Both the position numbers and the translations under genes were made by a program. This document shows, one piece after another, positions 1-8,120 of a stretch of DNA of 31,994 bases (position 1 is the stretch's first letter; each line of letters starts with the position of its first letter). The stretch spans positions 49,863 through 81,856 of the forward strand of contig DCUF01000083.1 of assembly GCA_002328485.1 (NCBI GenBank). Reading direction: 5' to 3'. This stretch comes from Deltaproteobacteria bacterium UBA2221. Lineage in GTDB: Bacteria > Desulfobacterota > Syntrophorhabdia > Syntrophorhabdales > WCHB1-27. Below the pieces are notes generated by a model, which saw only the letters and a list, made by a program, of their open reading frames with translations, did no database searches and had not been told where the DNA came from.

Positions 1-1572
1 CCTTTTGCCCACCCGCCTGTCGACCACGACCTTGTTGAGATAATTCTGAACGATGGAATAGGCAAGACCGCTGACGATATCTTCCCTGTCGGCGCCGCGC
101 TGCTGCTGATGGATGACGTCGGATTCTATGAAAACCGTACATCTCTCTCCCATCTTGACAGGTTTTTTCGACCTTAGCGCGAGGGAACCGAATTCTTCTT
201 TTATCGAGATGTCGAGTCTCTCCGCCTGTTCTTCAAGGAAAGACCCCGTTCCGGCCGCACAGGCCTTATTCATCTCAAAATCAACAATAACCCCGTCATC
301 GATGCTGATATACTTTGAATCCTGTCCCCCTATCTCAAATATGGTGTCAACGTGAGGGTCGATGCTTATTGCCGCCTCTGCCTGAGCAGTGATCTCGTTC
401 CTCACGATATCGGCCCCGATGAAATCTGCCGTAAGGTAGCGACCAGATCCTGTGGTTCCCGCACCGATCACCTCAACGTGCTCCCCCACCTCCTCAGATA
501 TCTCTGCAAGACCCTGCCGTACAGCCTCAAGGGGTCGCCCTGCCGTCATCAGGTATCGCTTGGCGATTATGTTCTTCTCTTGGTCTATGAGGACCAGATT
601 TGTGCTAATGGAACCCACATCCACGCCAAGATAGACCTCAGTCTTCTTTTCAGTCTTCTTCAGTGCATAGGGCACGTGTACGTTGTGGCGAGAGATGGCC
701 AGCCTCTCGTGCGCTTCTTCTGGGCGCTCCCTGTCAAGGTGCCCTTCAAGCAGCCTGGTACCAAGGTACTCCCGCCGTAAGGCCGGATCGTCAATCACGG
801 CATGGATGGCACCGATGGCACCGATAAAGGTGTGCTGTTCCGGCACAAAAAAATTGTCCTCGTGGAGATCGAATACATCTAAAAAGGCACGCCTCATCCC
901 TGCGTTTGCCGCCACACCTCCGATAAAGGCCACCGGGGGTTTCAGGTCTTTGCCCTTGGCCACCGTGCTCTTGAAGCTTCGGGCCAGGGCATAGCAAAGC
1001 CCTGCGACGATCTCGTAGTCGGGCGTTGCGACCTGCTGGAGGTGGATCATATCGGACTTGGCAAAAACGGTGCATCGTCCGGCTATCCTGGGAGGACGAG
1101 AAGACCGGAGGGCAATTTGGCTGAACTCTTCGATGGTAAAGCCAAGCCTCGATGCCTGTTGATCAAGAAAGGCCCCGGTACCTGCGGCACAGAGGGCATT
1201 CATGGAAAAATCCTTCACCTTCAGACCTCCCTTGGAAGGGCCTTTTTCCAGAATAATGAGCTTTGAGTCTTCACCACCAATATCTATCACCGCTCCCGTC
1301 TGGGGATGGAGGCAGCTCATCCCCCTGGTCACGGCCACGATCTCATTGATGAAGCTGGCCCCCATGAGATGGGCGGGGACCTTCGCCCCCGTACCGGTAG
1401 CGGCAACGAAATCGATCTTAAATTCATCGGCCGTCTCCCCCAAAAGTCGGGCCGCAACCGCCAGGGGCCGCCCCTTGTGACGGAGGTATTGGCCTCTCAC
1501 GATCTTTCCCTTCTCATCCATGACGACGACCTTAACACTCACCGACCCAATATCAATCCCTACGCTATACAT
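1..1572 (-). CDS. 2-hydroxyacyl-CoA dehydratase activase (BadF/BcrD/HgdC family), two-domain, 3' truncated by window edge
   Basis: The start is the ATG at 1572, preceded by a GGGGAGG ribosome binding site; 524 codons are visible and the reading frame runs off the left edge. Two copies of an acetate-kinase/Hsp70-like ATPase fold are seen. The first (about residues 1-290) begins with a GIDIGS phosphate-binding loop, has IDIGGEDSK near residue 97, and carries the presumed Fe4S4-binding cysteines in NALCAAGTG (C128) and GRCTVFAKSD (C167). The second starts near residue 310 (GVDVGS) and repeats the pattern: EIGGQDSK, NKACAAGTG and GERCTVFIESD. In the characterised family a homodimeric activator drives ATP-dependent electron transfer into 2-hydroxyacyl-CoA dehydratase or benzoyl-CoA reductase. 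Fused double activases of this kind usually continue into further dehydratase-like domains, which would lie outside the window. The exact substrate cannot be read from this portion. Family assignment is secure. Confidence 0.93.
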   Translation of the reverse strand, partial: MYSVGIDIGSVSVKVVVMDEKGKIVRGQYLRHKGRPLAVAARLLGETADEFKIDFVAATGTGAKVPAHLMGASFINEIVAVTRGMSCLHPQTGAVIDIGGEDSKLIILEKGPSKGGLKVKDFSMNALCAAGTGAFLDQQASRLGFTIEEFSQIALRSSRPPRIAGRCTVFAKSDMIHLQQVATPDYEIVAGLCYALARSFKSTVAKGKDLKPPVAFIGGVAANAGMRRAFLDVFDLHEDNFFVPEQHTFIGAIGAIHAVIDDPALRREYLGTRLLEGHLDRERPEEAHERLAISRHNVHVPYALKKTEKKTEVYLGVDVGSISTNLVLIDQEKNIIAKRYLMTAGRPLEAVRQGLAEISEEVGEHVEVIGAGTTGSGRYLTADFIGADIVRNEITAQAEAAISIDPHVDTIFEIGGQDSKYISIDDGVIVDFEMNKACAAGTGSFLEEQAERLDISIKEEFGSLALRSKKPVKMGERCTVFIESDVIHQQQRGADREDIVSGLAYSIVQNYLNKVVVDRRVGKR

Positions 1573-2218
1573 GTGAGAAACCTCCCCAGAGGCATGATAT
1601 TCAAGGAAGATGACGGCGGCATGGAGCAGTCGCGTTCGAACCGATCTCCCAGGGAATGATCAACCGTACCACCACTATGGCTGAATATTTGTCCATGAGA
1701 TGTCCCATGGCAAGGAGAAATATGCTCAAAACCGCGACAAAAAAGAGTGAGGCTGCCTCTTCATCGTTCTCTGACTGTGGTACCGGCCCGCCATGTTCTC
1801 TCCTCCAATGGGTCACAACGATACGGTATCGATGGTTACGGGTGGGTGACAGAGAATGGTACAGAGATGACCATCGAGAATCGTACGAAAACAACCTTGA
1901 AGGGCACGGGCTCAGGCGGCCCTCAAGGAACAGTGAGCCTTTGGCGTCGAGAACCCGGCTCACGATGCGGTCCGAGGAGACAACCAGGGACTTCTCTGCG
2001 TCGGGCGCGCCTATTATTCGGCAAAGGTCTTCGGGTCGACGTTTTTTGCCTTGCATTCCCTCGTCAGCCGCGTTAAATGAAAAATAGATTGTGTCAAGAG
2101 ACGCCGCGCTTCCCGACGCCTTTGGGAAACGGCCCGTAAAAGCCTCTTTTCGTGACCTGACCACGGCACAAAGCGTGTTCAGAACGACACCTAACCATAG
2201 CGTGACCAGGAGATTACC
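1573..2218. other. 646-bp stretch without a secure gene
   Basis: This stretch lies between the divergently transcribed activase and ADP-ribosylglycohydrolase-like genes. It would carry both promoters, but I found no convincing -35/-10 pair. Open frames exist on both strands. The plus-strand ones are arginine-rich and look non-coding. The minus-strand one (separate entry, 1601-2239) has hydrophobic ends and is the only one worth considering. No tRNA or repeat was seen. Confidence 0.5.
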
Positions 2219-2239
2219 ATGAGGCAGGACAAATCTCAT
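1601..2239 (-). CDS. Doubtful hypothetical protein with two possible membrane segments
   Basis: A minus-strand frame that, if started at the ATG at 2239, gives about 212 residues. It has a hydrophobic N-terminal stretch (LLVTLWLGVVLNTLCAVV) and a second near the C terminus (SLFFVAVLSIFLLAMGHL), with a polar, arginine- and serine-rich middle. This start would overlap the first 21 bases of the divergent gene at 2219, and I see no clear ribosome binding site. The frame remains open further upstream, so openness alone means little in this GC-rich DNA. I recognise no family. It could be a small membrane protein, a decayed gene or a chance frame. Confidence 0.25.
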   Translation of the reverse strand: MRFVLPHGNLLVTLWLGVVLNTLCAVVRSRKEAFTGRFPKASGSAASLDTIYFSFNAADEGMQGKKRRPEDLCRIIGAPDAEKSLVVSSDRIVSRVLDAKGSLFLEGRLSPCPSRLFSYDSRWSSLYHSLSPTRNHRYRIVVTHWRREHGGPVPQSENDEEAASLFFVAVLSIFLLAMGHLMDKYSAIVVVRLIIPWEIGSNATAPCRRHLP

Positions 2240-3175
2240 CGAGATAGGATTCAGGGGGGGCTGTGGGGCGCGATCGTCGGCGATGCCCTCGGGGTCCCGG
2301 CAAAAACCTCGACCCGGGAAAAACGGGGGCAGGACCCCGTTATCGGCATGCGGGGATACGGGACCCACTATCAGCCACCAGGAACCTGGTCGCATAACAG
2401 CTCCCTTCTGCTGTCCACCCTGGAGAGCCTGGTCAACTACCGGCTGGATCTTCACGACATGGGGCAGCGCTTCGTTCTCTGGCATCGCAAAGGCTGCTGG
2501 ACACCATGGGGGGAGGCGTTCGATGGAGGGGACACCACCCAAAAGGCCATTGAACGTCTTGAGAAGGGCGTCGAACCGGTCATGGCCGGCGATACCGACG
2601 TGAAGAGCAACGACAACGAATCCCTCATCCGTATTCTGCCCATTGCCCTGCGATTTGCCGATGCACCGCCCGACGACCTCCTCAACAACGCCTATCGGGT
2701 CTCCAGCCTAACCCACCGTCATCCGCGCTCCCTCATAGCCTGTGGGTTCTACTGTCTCATAGCATCGGCCCTGACGAAGGGCTTTGACCCCCTTGACGCC
2801 TACAAAGGCGCCCTTGGGACTGCCTCAAAGGCCTATGTGAGGCCGCCATACTTGACCGAAATGACTGTTTTCAAAAGGTTCATATCGGGACAGATCCACG
2901 AATTACACGGGTCAGACATACAGGCAGGTAGTAACGTGGTCGACACCCTCGATGCCTCTGTCTGGTGCCTGCTCAATTCGTCCTCCTTCGAGGAAGCGGT
3001 GCTGAAGGCCGTGAACCTGGGAGGGGATACGGACACGACGGCATCCCTCACGGGAGGATTGGCGGGGATTCACCACGGGCTCTCAGGCATCCCCCCGAAA
3101 TGGATAGGGGTTCTCGCTAAGAGGGACGACATAGGAAGGATGGTTGATAGGTTTATCGAGAAAGCCCCAAAATGA
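2219..3175 (+). CDS. ADP-ribosylglycohydrolase-family protein lacking the Asp-Asp metal motif
   Basis: 318 residues, starting at ATG 2219 behind AGGAG at 2208-2212. The fold signature is clear: GALWGAIVGDALG-like N terminus (here GGLWGAIVGDALGVPAK, residues 13-29), SNDNESLIRILPIAL in the middle, and GGDTDTTASLTGGLAG (D270, D272) near the C terminus. In active members (DraG, ARH3-like, TRI1-type enzymes) two Mg ions are held by a Thr/Ser-Asp-Asp motif near the N terminus and by the C-terminal D-x-D-T motif. Here the first motif reads W-S-H-N-S-S (residues 57-62): both aspartates are replaced by His59 and Asn60, while the C-terminal pair is intact. The protein may therefore be catalytically impaired, use a changed metal centre, or act as a binding protein. 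It is followed 23 bases later by a flavoprotein gene, so the two are probably cotranscribed. Target unknown. Confidence 0.88.
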   Translation: MRQDKSHRDRIQGGLWGAIVGDALGVPAKTSTREKRGQDPVIGMRGYGTHYQPPGTWSHNSSLLLSTLESLVNYRLDLHDMGQRFVLWHRKGCWTPWGEAFDGGDTTQKAIERLEKGVEPVMAGDTDVKSNDNESLIRILPIALRFADAPPDDLLNNAYRVSSLTHRHPRSLIACGFYCLIASALTKGFDPLDAYKGALGTASKAYVRPPYLTEMTVFKRFISGQIHELHGSDIQAGSNVVDTLDASVWCLLNSSSFEEAVLKAVNLGGDTDTTASLTGGLAGIHHGLSGIPPKWIGVLAKRDDIGRMVDRFIEKAPK

Positions 3176-3198
3176 TCCACAGCAACCAGGAGGCATTC

Positions 3199-3765
3199 AT
3201 GTCCAGGCAGGTTATTATTGTATCGAGCAGCCCCCGAAAGAACGGGAACAGTGTCATTCTGGCCGAGCAAGCCGCCGCAGGGGCACGGGCAGCAGGGGCC
3301 AAGGTCGAGATCATTGATTTGGCAAACCTCACGCTTGCTCCGTGCAACGGCTGTGAGGCCTGCCAAAGCGCAACGTCGGTCGACTGTGTCATCGACGACG
3401 ATTTGACCTCGTTGATGCCCCGGATCCGCCGGGCGGACGCCCTTCTCCTTGCCGGCCCGGTCTACTGGTTTACCTTTGCGGCGCAGACAAAAATGTTCAT
3501 CGATCGGGTATTCTTCGCCCTTCATGGCCCCGAGGGCCATGCGCTCAAGGGACGGCCCCTCGGGCTCCTTATGACCTACGGGGATACCGACCCCTATACG
3601 TCGGGGGCCGTCAATGCCCTCCGTTCATTTCAGGATATGTGTCGCTTCATCGACGCACCGGTTGCCGGTTTTGTATACGGGAGCGGCACCGAGGCCGGCG
3701 ATATCCAGAAGCAGCCGGCCCTGCTCAAGCAGGCCTATGAGCTGGGGGAGCGACTTGGCACCTGA
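3199..3765 (+). CDS. Flavodoxin-like NAD(P)H-dependent FMN reductase / iron-sulfur flavoprotein
   Basis: 188 residues from ATG 3199, chosen because AGGAGG sits at 3188-3193; an in-frame ATG at 3172 has no such site. The N terminus IIVSSSPRKNGNS is the FMN phosphate-binding loop of the flavodoxin-like NADPH-dependent FMN reductase family. A compact cysteine motif C-x2-C-x2-C-x7-C (CNGCEACQSATSVDC) follows the second strand; in Isf-type proteins this arrangement binds a 4Fe-4S cluster, whereas some relatives keep only part of it. GPVYWFTFAAQTKMFIDR is the typical FMN-isoalloxazine loop of the family. The likely role is cytoplasmic low-potential electron transfer or quinone/flavin reduction in an anaerobe. 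It lies directly downstream of the ADP-ribosylglycohydrolase-like gene and is probably in the same transcript. The electron partner is not evident. Confidence 0.88.
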   Translation: MSRQVIIVSSSPRKNGNSVILAEQAAAGARAAGAKVEIIDLANLTLAPCNGCEACQSATSVDCVIDDDLTSLMPRIRRADALLLAGPVYWFTFAAQTKMFIDRVFFALHGPEGHALKGRPLGLLMTYGDTDPYTSGAVNALRSFQDMCRFIDAPVAGFVYGSGTEAGDIQKQPALLKQAYELGERLGT

Positions 3766-3900
3766 TAGGGCCGCTGAGCGGCCCACGGGGGGGAAAATCC
3801 TGCAAAGGTAAACGGGGATCCGACACGGAAGGGGCGCAGGTCTTTGGCCCGGATACGGGTGCCCGTGTGTTGGTCCGGATATAAACCGAAAGGCCAGACT

Positions 3901-4560
3901 ATGCCGGAATGGATAGATTTTTCAATATCGTCGCGCTATCGCAACACCTACCCTGGGATTGCCTTTGGCCTGACGCTTATAACGGACTGCCATCCTTTGC
4001 AGGACCGTGGCGGGTTTGACCTGTACAAACGACAACTCCTCCGCAAGATGAGAAAGCGGGAGACCCTGGCTCAGATTTCTCACCGTATCGACACCTACGA
4101 AAAATTCTTTCAGGGTTTCGGATATGAATGCCCCCTGCCCCAGCATCTCAAGCGAACCGTCAACAGCGGATTCCCTCGCTACAACCTCATGGTGGATGCC
4201 CACTTTATGGCTGAGATGTGTGCTGGTATCCTTGTGGCAGTAACAGATTTCGATCTCATAGAGGGCGGTCTGCTGCTCGATGTGGCCCGGTCAGGGGAAA
4301 CATGCGACGGCATGGGGATGCGCCGATTCACGACGAAGGTGGAAGAGATTGTGCTGAGGGACGGCAAAGGCATCATCTGCGTCCTGTGTCAGGGGGCCGA
4401 TGAAAAGACAAAAGTGAAGGATGCCACGACCAACGTTCTTCTCTATGCCTTTGCGGTCCCGGGCATCGAGGGTCTATATCTTGAGGAGGGACTGGGTATT
4501 GCCGCCGAAACCATGGCCCAATTTGGCGGAGGAACAATCAAAGGGTTAGAGGTGTTGTAG
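3901..4560 (+). CDS. B3/4 (tRNA synthetase editing-like) domain protein
   Basis: 219 residues from ATG 3901, with a modest AAAGG site upstream; upstream in-frame codons do not look coding. The sequence shows the hallmarks of stand-alone B3/4-domain proteins (COG3382 type): an N-terminal half leading to FPRYNLMVDAHFMAEM, the acidic segment DFDLIEGGLLLDVARSGE, and the diagnostic DEKTKVKDATTNVLLYAFAV (compare D-x-x-K/R-T-K-V-x-x-x-T-x-N-V-L-F). The domain is related to the editing region of phenylalanyl-tRNA synthetase beta; stand-alone versions are thought to act on mischarged tRNAs or free amino acid adducts, but few have been tested. The 135-base gap to the flavoprotein gene leaves operon membership open. 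It converges on the minus-strand nuclease gene with only 28 bases between stop codons. Confidence 0.8.
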   Translation: MPEWIDFSISSRYRNTYPGIAFGLTLITDCHPLQDRGGFDLYKRQLLRKMRKRETLAQISHRIDTYEKFFQGFGYECPLPQHLKRTVNSGFPRYNLMVDAHFMAEMCAGILVAVTDFDLIEGGLLLDVARSGETCDGMGMRRFTTKVEEIVLRDGKGIICVLCQGADEKTKVKDATTNVLLYAFAVPGIEGLYLEEGLGIAAETMAQFGGGTIKGLEVL

Positions 4561-4588
4561 ACGAGGCATAGTCGCGCCTCCGCACCCT

Positions 4589-5971
4589 CTATATCTCGTA
4601 CTCCTCCCCCTTTTTTGGAACGTAGGTGACAAAGCCAAACTGCTCCCTTACCGCTTTTTCGAAATCGAGAGCGGTATCTTCTTCACCATGGACAATAAAG
4701 ACCTCGGGGCGGCTTTTGAAGGATCCAAGCCATTCGAGAAGCCCGGCCCTGTCGGCATGGGCTGAGAAACCACCTATCGTGTAGACCTTGGCCCTCAACG
4801 CTATGTCTTCTCCCAAAACCTTCACGCGGGTAGCACCGTCCACGATACGTCTTCCCAATGTTCCCCTGGCCTGAAAACCGGTGAAAATTATCGAACATTC
4901 GGGCCTCCACAGGTTGTGTTTGAAGTGGTGCACGATCCTTCCACCCTCGCACATACCGCTCCCCGCAATGATAACCACACCCGACTTGATCCGGTTTATC
5001 GCCTGGGACTCCTGAACCGACTCGGTGAAATGGAGTTTCACACCGCTGACCTTATCTAGCGAGAAAAGCTTGCTTGCCTCTCTGTCAAAGACCTCCGGAT
5101 GAGAGAGGTATACCTTGGTCGCCTCGTTGGCGAGGGGGCTATCTATGTACACCTCGATCGGCCTCAGGCGGCCCTCACGTACGAGACCATTGAGTATGTA
5201 GAGCAGGTCCTGGGTTCTTCCCACGGCAAAGGCGGGCATGAGCACATTCCCACCCTTTTTAAAAGTCGTCTTTATTGCCTCCACCAATTCGTCGATGGTC
5301 TCCGGCATGCTCTTGTGCAGGCGGTTGCCATACGTCGATTCCATGACGACATAATCTGCGATCTCGGTGTGCTCGGGATCGTTAATAATGGGATTGTCCT
5401 TCTTCCCGATATCTCCCGAGAAGACGATCTTTTTCTCTTTCGCACCATCCTGGTACCACATTTCCACAGATCCGGAACCGAGGATGTGCCCTGCATCCCA
5501 AAACTTTAACGTTACGCCTTTGCCAAGGGACACTATCTCTCCGTACCTCTTTCCCTGGAGAAGCGGAACCGCCGCCTTCACGTCTTCTGATGTATAAAGG
5601 GGCTGAACAACCTCCTCTTTTCCGGCTCGAAATGCCTTCTTCGTGAGCCACTCGGCATCCTTTTCCTGTATGTGCGCTGAATCGTAAAGCATGATGGTAA
5701 CCAGATCAGCGGTAGCCTGGCCTGTGATAATCGGACCCTTGAAACCTTCTTTCACCAGCTTGGGTATTAAGCCGGAATGATCGATGTGGGCATGAGTGAG
5801 GATGAGATAATCAATATCCGGCGGGGAGAAGAGAAACCTGCTCCTATTGCCCTCGGAACCGTGCTCCCCCTGCTGCATACCGCAGTCTATCAAGATCTGC
5901 GTGCCATTGATGGAAAGATGAAAGCACGTGCCGGTCACCTGTCGTGCAGCGCCCAGAAATCGAATCTTCAT
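4589..5971 (-). CDS. MBL-fold beta-CASP ribonuclease (CPSF/Ysh1-like)
   Basis: 460 residues starting at ATG 5971 behind a G-rich site (GGGGGCGG). The N-terminal metallo-beta-lactamase domain begins IRFLGAARQVTG and carries the zinc motif LTHAHIDHSG near residue 58, with further ligands in WDAGHILGSGSVEM and FSGDIGKKDNP. The beta-CASP insertion follows (VMESTYGNRLHK, MPAFAVGRTQDLLYIL), then SGMCEGGRIVHHFKHNL, and the C terminus has the HADRAGLLEWL and VHGEEDTALDF motifs of COG1236 proteins. Members are zinc-dependent endo/exoribonucleases that process or degrade RNA in the cytoplasm. No partner gene is adjacent; it stands alone between converging and diverging neighbours. Family assignment is firm, while the precise RNA substrate is unknown. 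Confidence 0.93.
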   Translation of the reverse strand: MKIRFLGAARQVTGTCFHLSINGTQILIDCGMQQGEHGSEGNRSRFLFSPPDIDYLILTHAHIDHSGLIPKLVKEGFKGPIITGQATADLVTIMLYDSAHIQEKDAEWLTKKAFRAGKEEVVQPLYTSEDVKAAVPLLQGKRYGEIVSLGKGVTLKFWDAGHILGSGSVEMWYQDGAKEKKIVFSGDIGKKDNPIINDPEHTEIADYVVMESTYGNRLHKSMPETIDELVEAIKTTFKKGGNVLMPAFAVGRTQDLLYILNGLVREGRLRPIEVYIDSPLANEATKVYLSHPEVFDREASKLFSLDKVSGVKLHFTESVQESQAINRIKSGVVIIAGSGMCEGGRIVHHFKHNLWRPECSIIFTGFQARGTLGRRIVDGATRVKVLGEDIALRAKVYTIGGFSAHADRAGLLEWLGSFKSRPEVFIVHGEEDTALDFEKAVREQFGFVTYVPKKGEEYEI

Positions 5972-6206
5972 TGCCTGCCGCCCCCTGTCGTGATCTGATT
6001 TCGTTGAAGAAGCAAGTTCGTCTACGTGTGCCGCCTGATTATACCTTCACCAATCCTCAACAATCAACGAAAGCTTGATCGTGGGCCTACGCTCCTTTTC
6101 GGCCTCGCCCTGTGCCCTCCCCAAAACTTGATACCGATGAAGGCCGGATTGTATACTTTTGACGAGATTGATCTTAACCTTTTTGCCTTATTATGAGGAG
6201 AATCCG

Positions 6207-6959
6207 ATGAAGCTGAAAGATAGAGTAGCACTCTTGACCGCTGCAGCAGGTGCCGGCATAGGCCAGGCAACTGCCCGTTTACTCGCGTCGGAAGGGGCAA
6301 GTGTTGTGGTTACCGACGCCCACGAGGGTCGGGCCCGGCAGGTCGCCGAATCTATAGCCGAGGAATACGGCGTAGACAGCATAGGCATGGCGTGTGACGT
6401 AACGAGGTTGGACCAGGTTGAAGACGTGGTGAATCAAACCTTAAACAGATTGGGTCGGATCGATATCCTGCTGAACAACGCGGGCACCAACCGACCGGCC
6501 CAGGTGGTCGATATCACCGACGAGATGTGGGATCTTGTGATGAATGTCTCCCTGAAGGGAACGTTCTACTGCTGCCGCGCCGTGCTTCCCTCCATGATCA
6601 AACAGCAGTTCGGCCGCATCATCAACATCGCCTCCACGGCAGCCTTTATGGGACTGAAGGCAGGTCACGCCCACTATGCCGCTGCAAAGGCAGGGGTCAT
6701 GGCCTTCAGCCGCTGCCTGGCCATGGAGGTCGCCGAGCACTACATCACGGTCAATACCATTGCCCCCAGTTTTATCTACAACGAATTCATTCCCCATCTC
6801 TATCCCGAAGAAGAGATCAAGAGGATGGAGGAGGCCATCCCTTACGCCCGTAAGGGTACGCCCGACGACGTTGCCCAAACAGTCGTGTTTCTGGCCACGG
6901 GCGGCGAGTATATAACGGGCCAGACCATCTGCGTCACCGGCGGAAGCTGGATGAGATAG
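6207..6959 (+). CDS. Short-chain dehydrogenase/reductase (FabG-like)
   Basis: 250 residues from ATG 6207, with AGGAG at 6196-6200 deciding the start over an upstream in-frame ATG. The classical SDR layout is present: nucleotide-binding loop TAAAGAGIGQATA (the first glycine of the usual T-G-x3-G-x-G is alanine), DVTRLDQV adenine-side Asp, NNAG at about residue 93, catalytic Ser in NIASTAAFMG, and the Y-x3-K pair in HYAAAKAG. The C terminus ITGQTICVTGGSWMR fits the 3-oxoacyl-ACP reductase/hydroxyacyl dehydrogenase branch, although many such proteins oxidise other alcohols. It should act as a cytoplasmic NAD(P)-dependent tetramer. It appears monocistronic, divergent from the beta-CASP gene. Substrate cannot be deduced from sequence. 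Confidence 0.93.
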   Translation: MKLKDRVALLTAAAGAGIGQATARLLASEGASVVVTDAHEGRARQVAESIAEEYGVDSIGMACDVTRLDQVEDVVNQTLNRLGRIDILLNNAGTNRPAQVVDITDEMWDLVMNVSLKGTFYCCRAVLPSMIKQQFGRIINIASTAAFMGLKAGHAHYAAAKAGVMAFSRCLAMEVAEHYITVNTIAPSFIYNEFIPHLYPEEEIKRMEEAIPYARKGTPDDVAQTVVFLATGGEYITGQTICVTGGSWMR

Positions 6960-7183
6960 CCAGGGCCTTTTCCTCGAAGAGCCTTCGGTCTGATCGGGGT
7001 CTCGGCTATCACAATCTGAACCAGCCAGAAGGGCGCTCTCCCTCAGGACCAGCTTGACGATGGTTTAAGCCATACCGCCTAATCCCTGACGGTTCAGCAA
7101 AATCAGCCCCTCGGTCGATTGAAAGCTCCAAGCCCCGGGTGTATGGTTTAAATAGCCTCATGCGAAAGGGGCAATGCCCTGGC

Positions 7184-7930
7184 ATGATAAAGTTTATAAG
7201 AAACCTATTTCTGGCGACTGCGGTCCCCAAAGGGGAGGAGAAACTAAAGAACGCCATCGCTTTTTTTGCGTCGGAGTACGAGAGGCTTATGCACGAGCCC
7301 CTTGCGGTGAGTTCCCTGCATAAGTACCTGGCCTTGCTCGACCACGCAAGCTCAGAAAGACTCGGACATCCTGCTCTGGGGCTCCTTCACCGCACCAGAG
7401 GAAAAGTACTGACCGATCCTTACGAAAGCCGCAAAACAGGGAAGCACGATTGCTTTATGGTTATTCAAAAGCAAGGCAGATACGCGGTCAAAGCCACAAA
7501 GGACCCCGAGTTGAGCTATTTTTCTTCTTTTGAGCTGAATGTAATGAAGCGGCTCGTTGAGGTCAATGCCGATCGCCTGGGAAAGGTGCTCCACAGTCGC
7601 TTTTCTTCCTTTGAGCAGAGCGAGATGAAGAAAGGCGGTGCTGATGACTTAGAGTGGGCCCGAAACCGGGACGACACCCGAGAAAGGGCGTGGGCCGAGA
7701 TAAAAAGCGCCGTAATGGATGTGTCTGAGCGTAATTTTTTCACTCAACATAAGGAGGTAGATGAAATGACAGGTCTTAGATTGCTCATCGAGAAGTATGA
7801 AACCCGACTCAGTGAACTTGAAGCCGAGATGGCGGAAGTGAAACGCAAAATGGAGACAGTCAAAGAGGCTCTGCATCTTTTGAAGGAAGAAGGGCTTTTA
7901 GAAGACGAACCGAAGCCCCGTTGGCCCTAG
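7184..7930 (+). CDS. Panacea/SocA-like (DUF4065) protein with C-terminal coiled coil
   Basis: 248 residues if started at ATG 7184; in-frame ATGs also exist at 7139 and 7160 and none has a good ribosome binding site, so the start is uncertain. Residues about 20-140 resemble the Panacea antitoxin domain: an N-AIAFFA helix, KYLALLDHASSERLGHPALGL (compare the L-L-Y-xx-D-xx-x-xx-x-G-xx-xx-G pattern), a basic strand YAVKATKDPELSYFS, and FELNVMKRLVEV. In known systems this domain neutralises toxins or, as SocA, delivers a partner to a protease. The last 50 residues form a charged heptad-like helix (YETRLSELEAEMAEVKRKME). A perfect AAGGAGGT lies inside the gene just before an in-frame ATG that starts this coiled coil (separate entry). 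No toxin gene is adjacent: the downstream gene is rtcA. Domain assignment is by eye and moderately sure. Confidence 0.65.
   Translation: MIKFIRNLFLATAVPKGEEKLKNAIAFFASEYERLMHEPLAVSSLHKYLALLDHASSERLGHPALGLLHRTRGKVLTDPYESRKTGKHDCFMVIQKQGRYAVKATKDPELSYFSSFELNVMKRLVEVNADRLGKVLHSRFSSFEQSEMKKGGADDLEWARNRDDTRERAWAEIKSAVMDVSERNFFTQHKEVDEMTGLRLLIEKYETRLSELEAEMAEVKRKMETVKEALHLLKEEGLLEDEPKPRWP
7751..7768 (+). promoter_or_regulatory. Strong internal ribosome binding site and in-frame ATG
   Basis: AAGGAGGT at 7751-7758 is followed seven bases later by ATG 7766-7768, in the same frame as the surrounding Panacea-like gene. Initiation here would make a 54-residue protein consisting only of the coiled-coil tail, ending at 7930. 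This is the best ribosome binding site anywhere in the gene, better than at any of its possible full-length starts. Confidence 0.55.
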
Positions 7931-8120
7931 GTAACCAGGTCACGGGATCATTCCTCCCTCCCGGCTCCGCATTGGCTACCACCCCGGTTCTTAGACCGGG
8001 ACTCGCTGGGGGCGGGACGGGGCTGCCGTCCTTACACCACGGTTAATCGGATGGCTGTCAGGAATGATCTCCTAATGGTTTCTTCGTAGGCCGCCCTCCC
8101 CATGCTAAAATTGGGATTAC

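Noticed and set aside
1656..2087. Plus-strand frames of 109-143 codons upstream of the ADP-ribosylglycohydrolase-like gene
   Set aside because: They are Arg/Ser-rich, lack ribosome binding sites and resemble no protein.
4563..4581. Small GAGGC/GCCTC hairpin between the convergent B3/4 and beta-CASP genes
   Set aside because: The 5-bp stem and lack of a T tract make a terminator call unsupported.
7983..8000. Hairpin CCCGGT-TCTTAG-ACCGGG between the Panacea-like gene and rtcA
   Set aside because: The stem is only 6 bp and no T run follows, so I do not call it a terminator or regulatory element.
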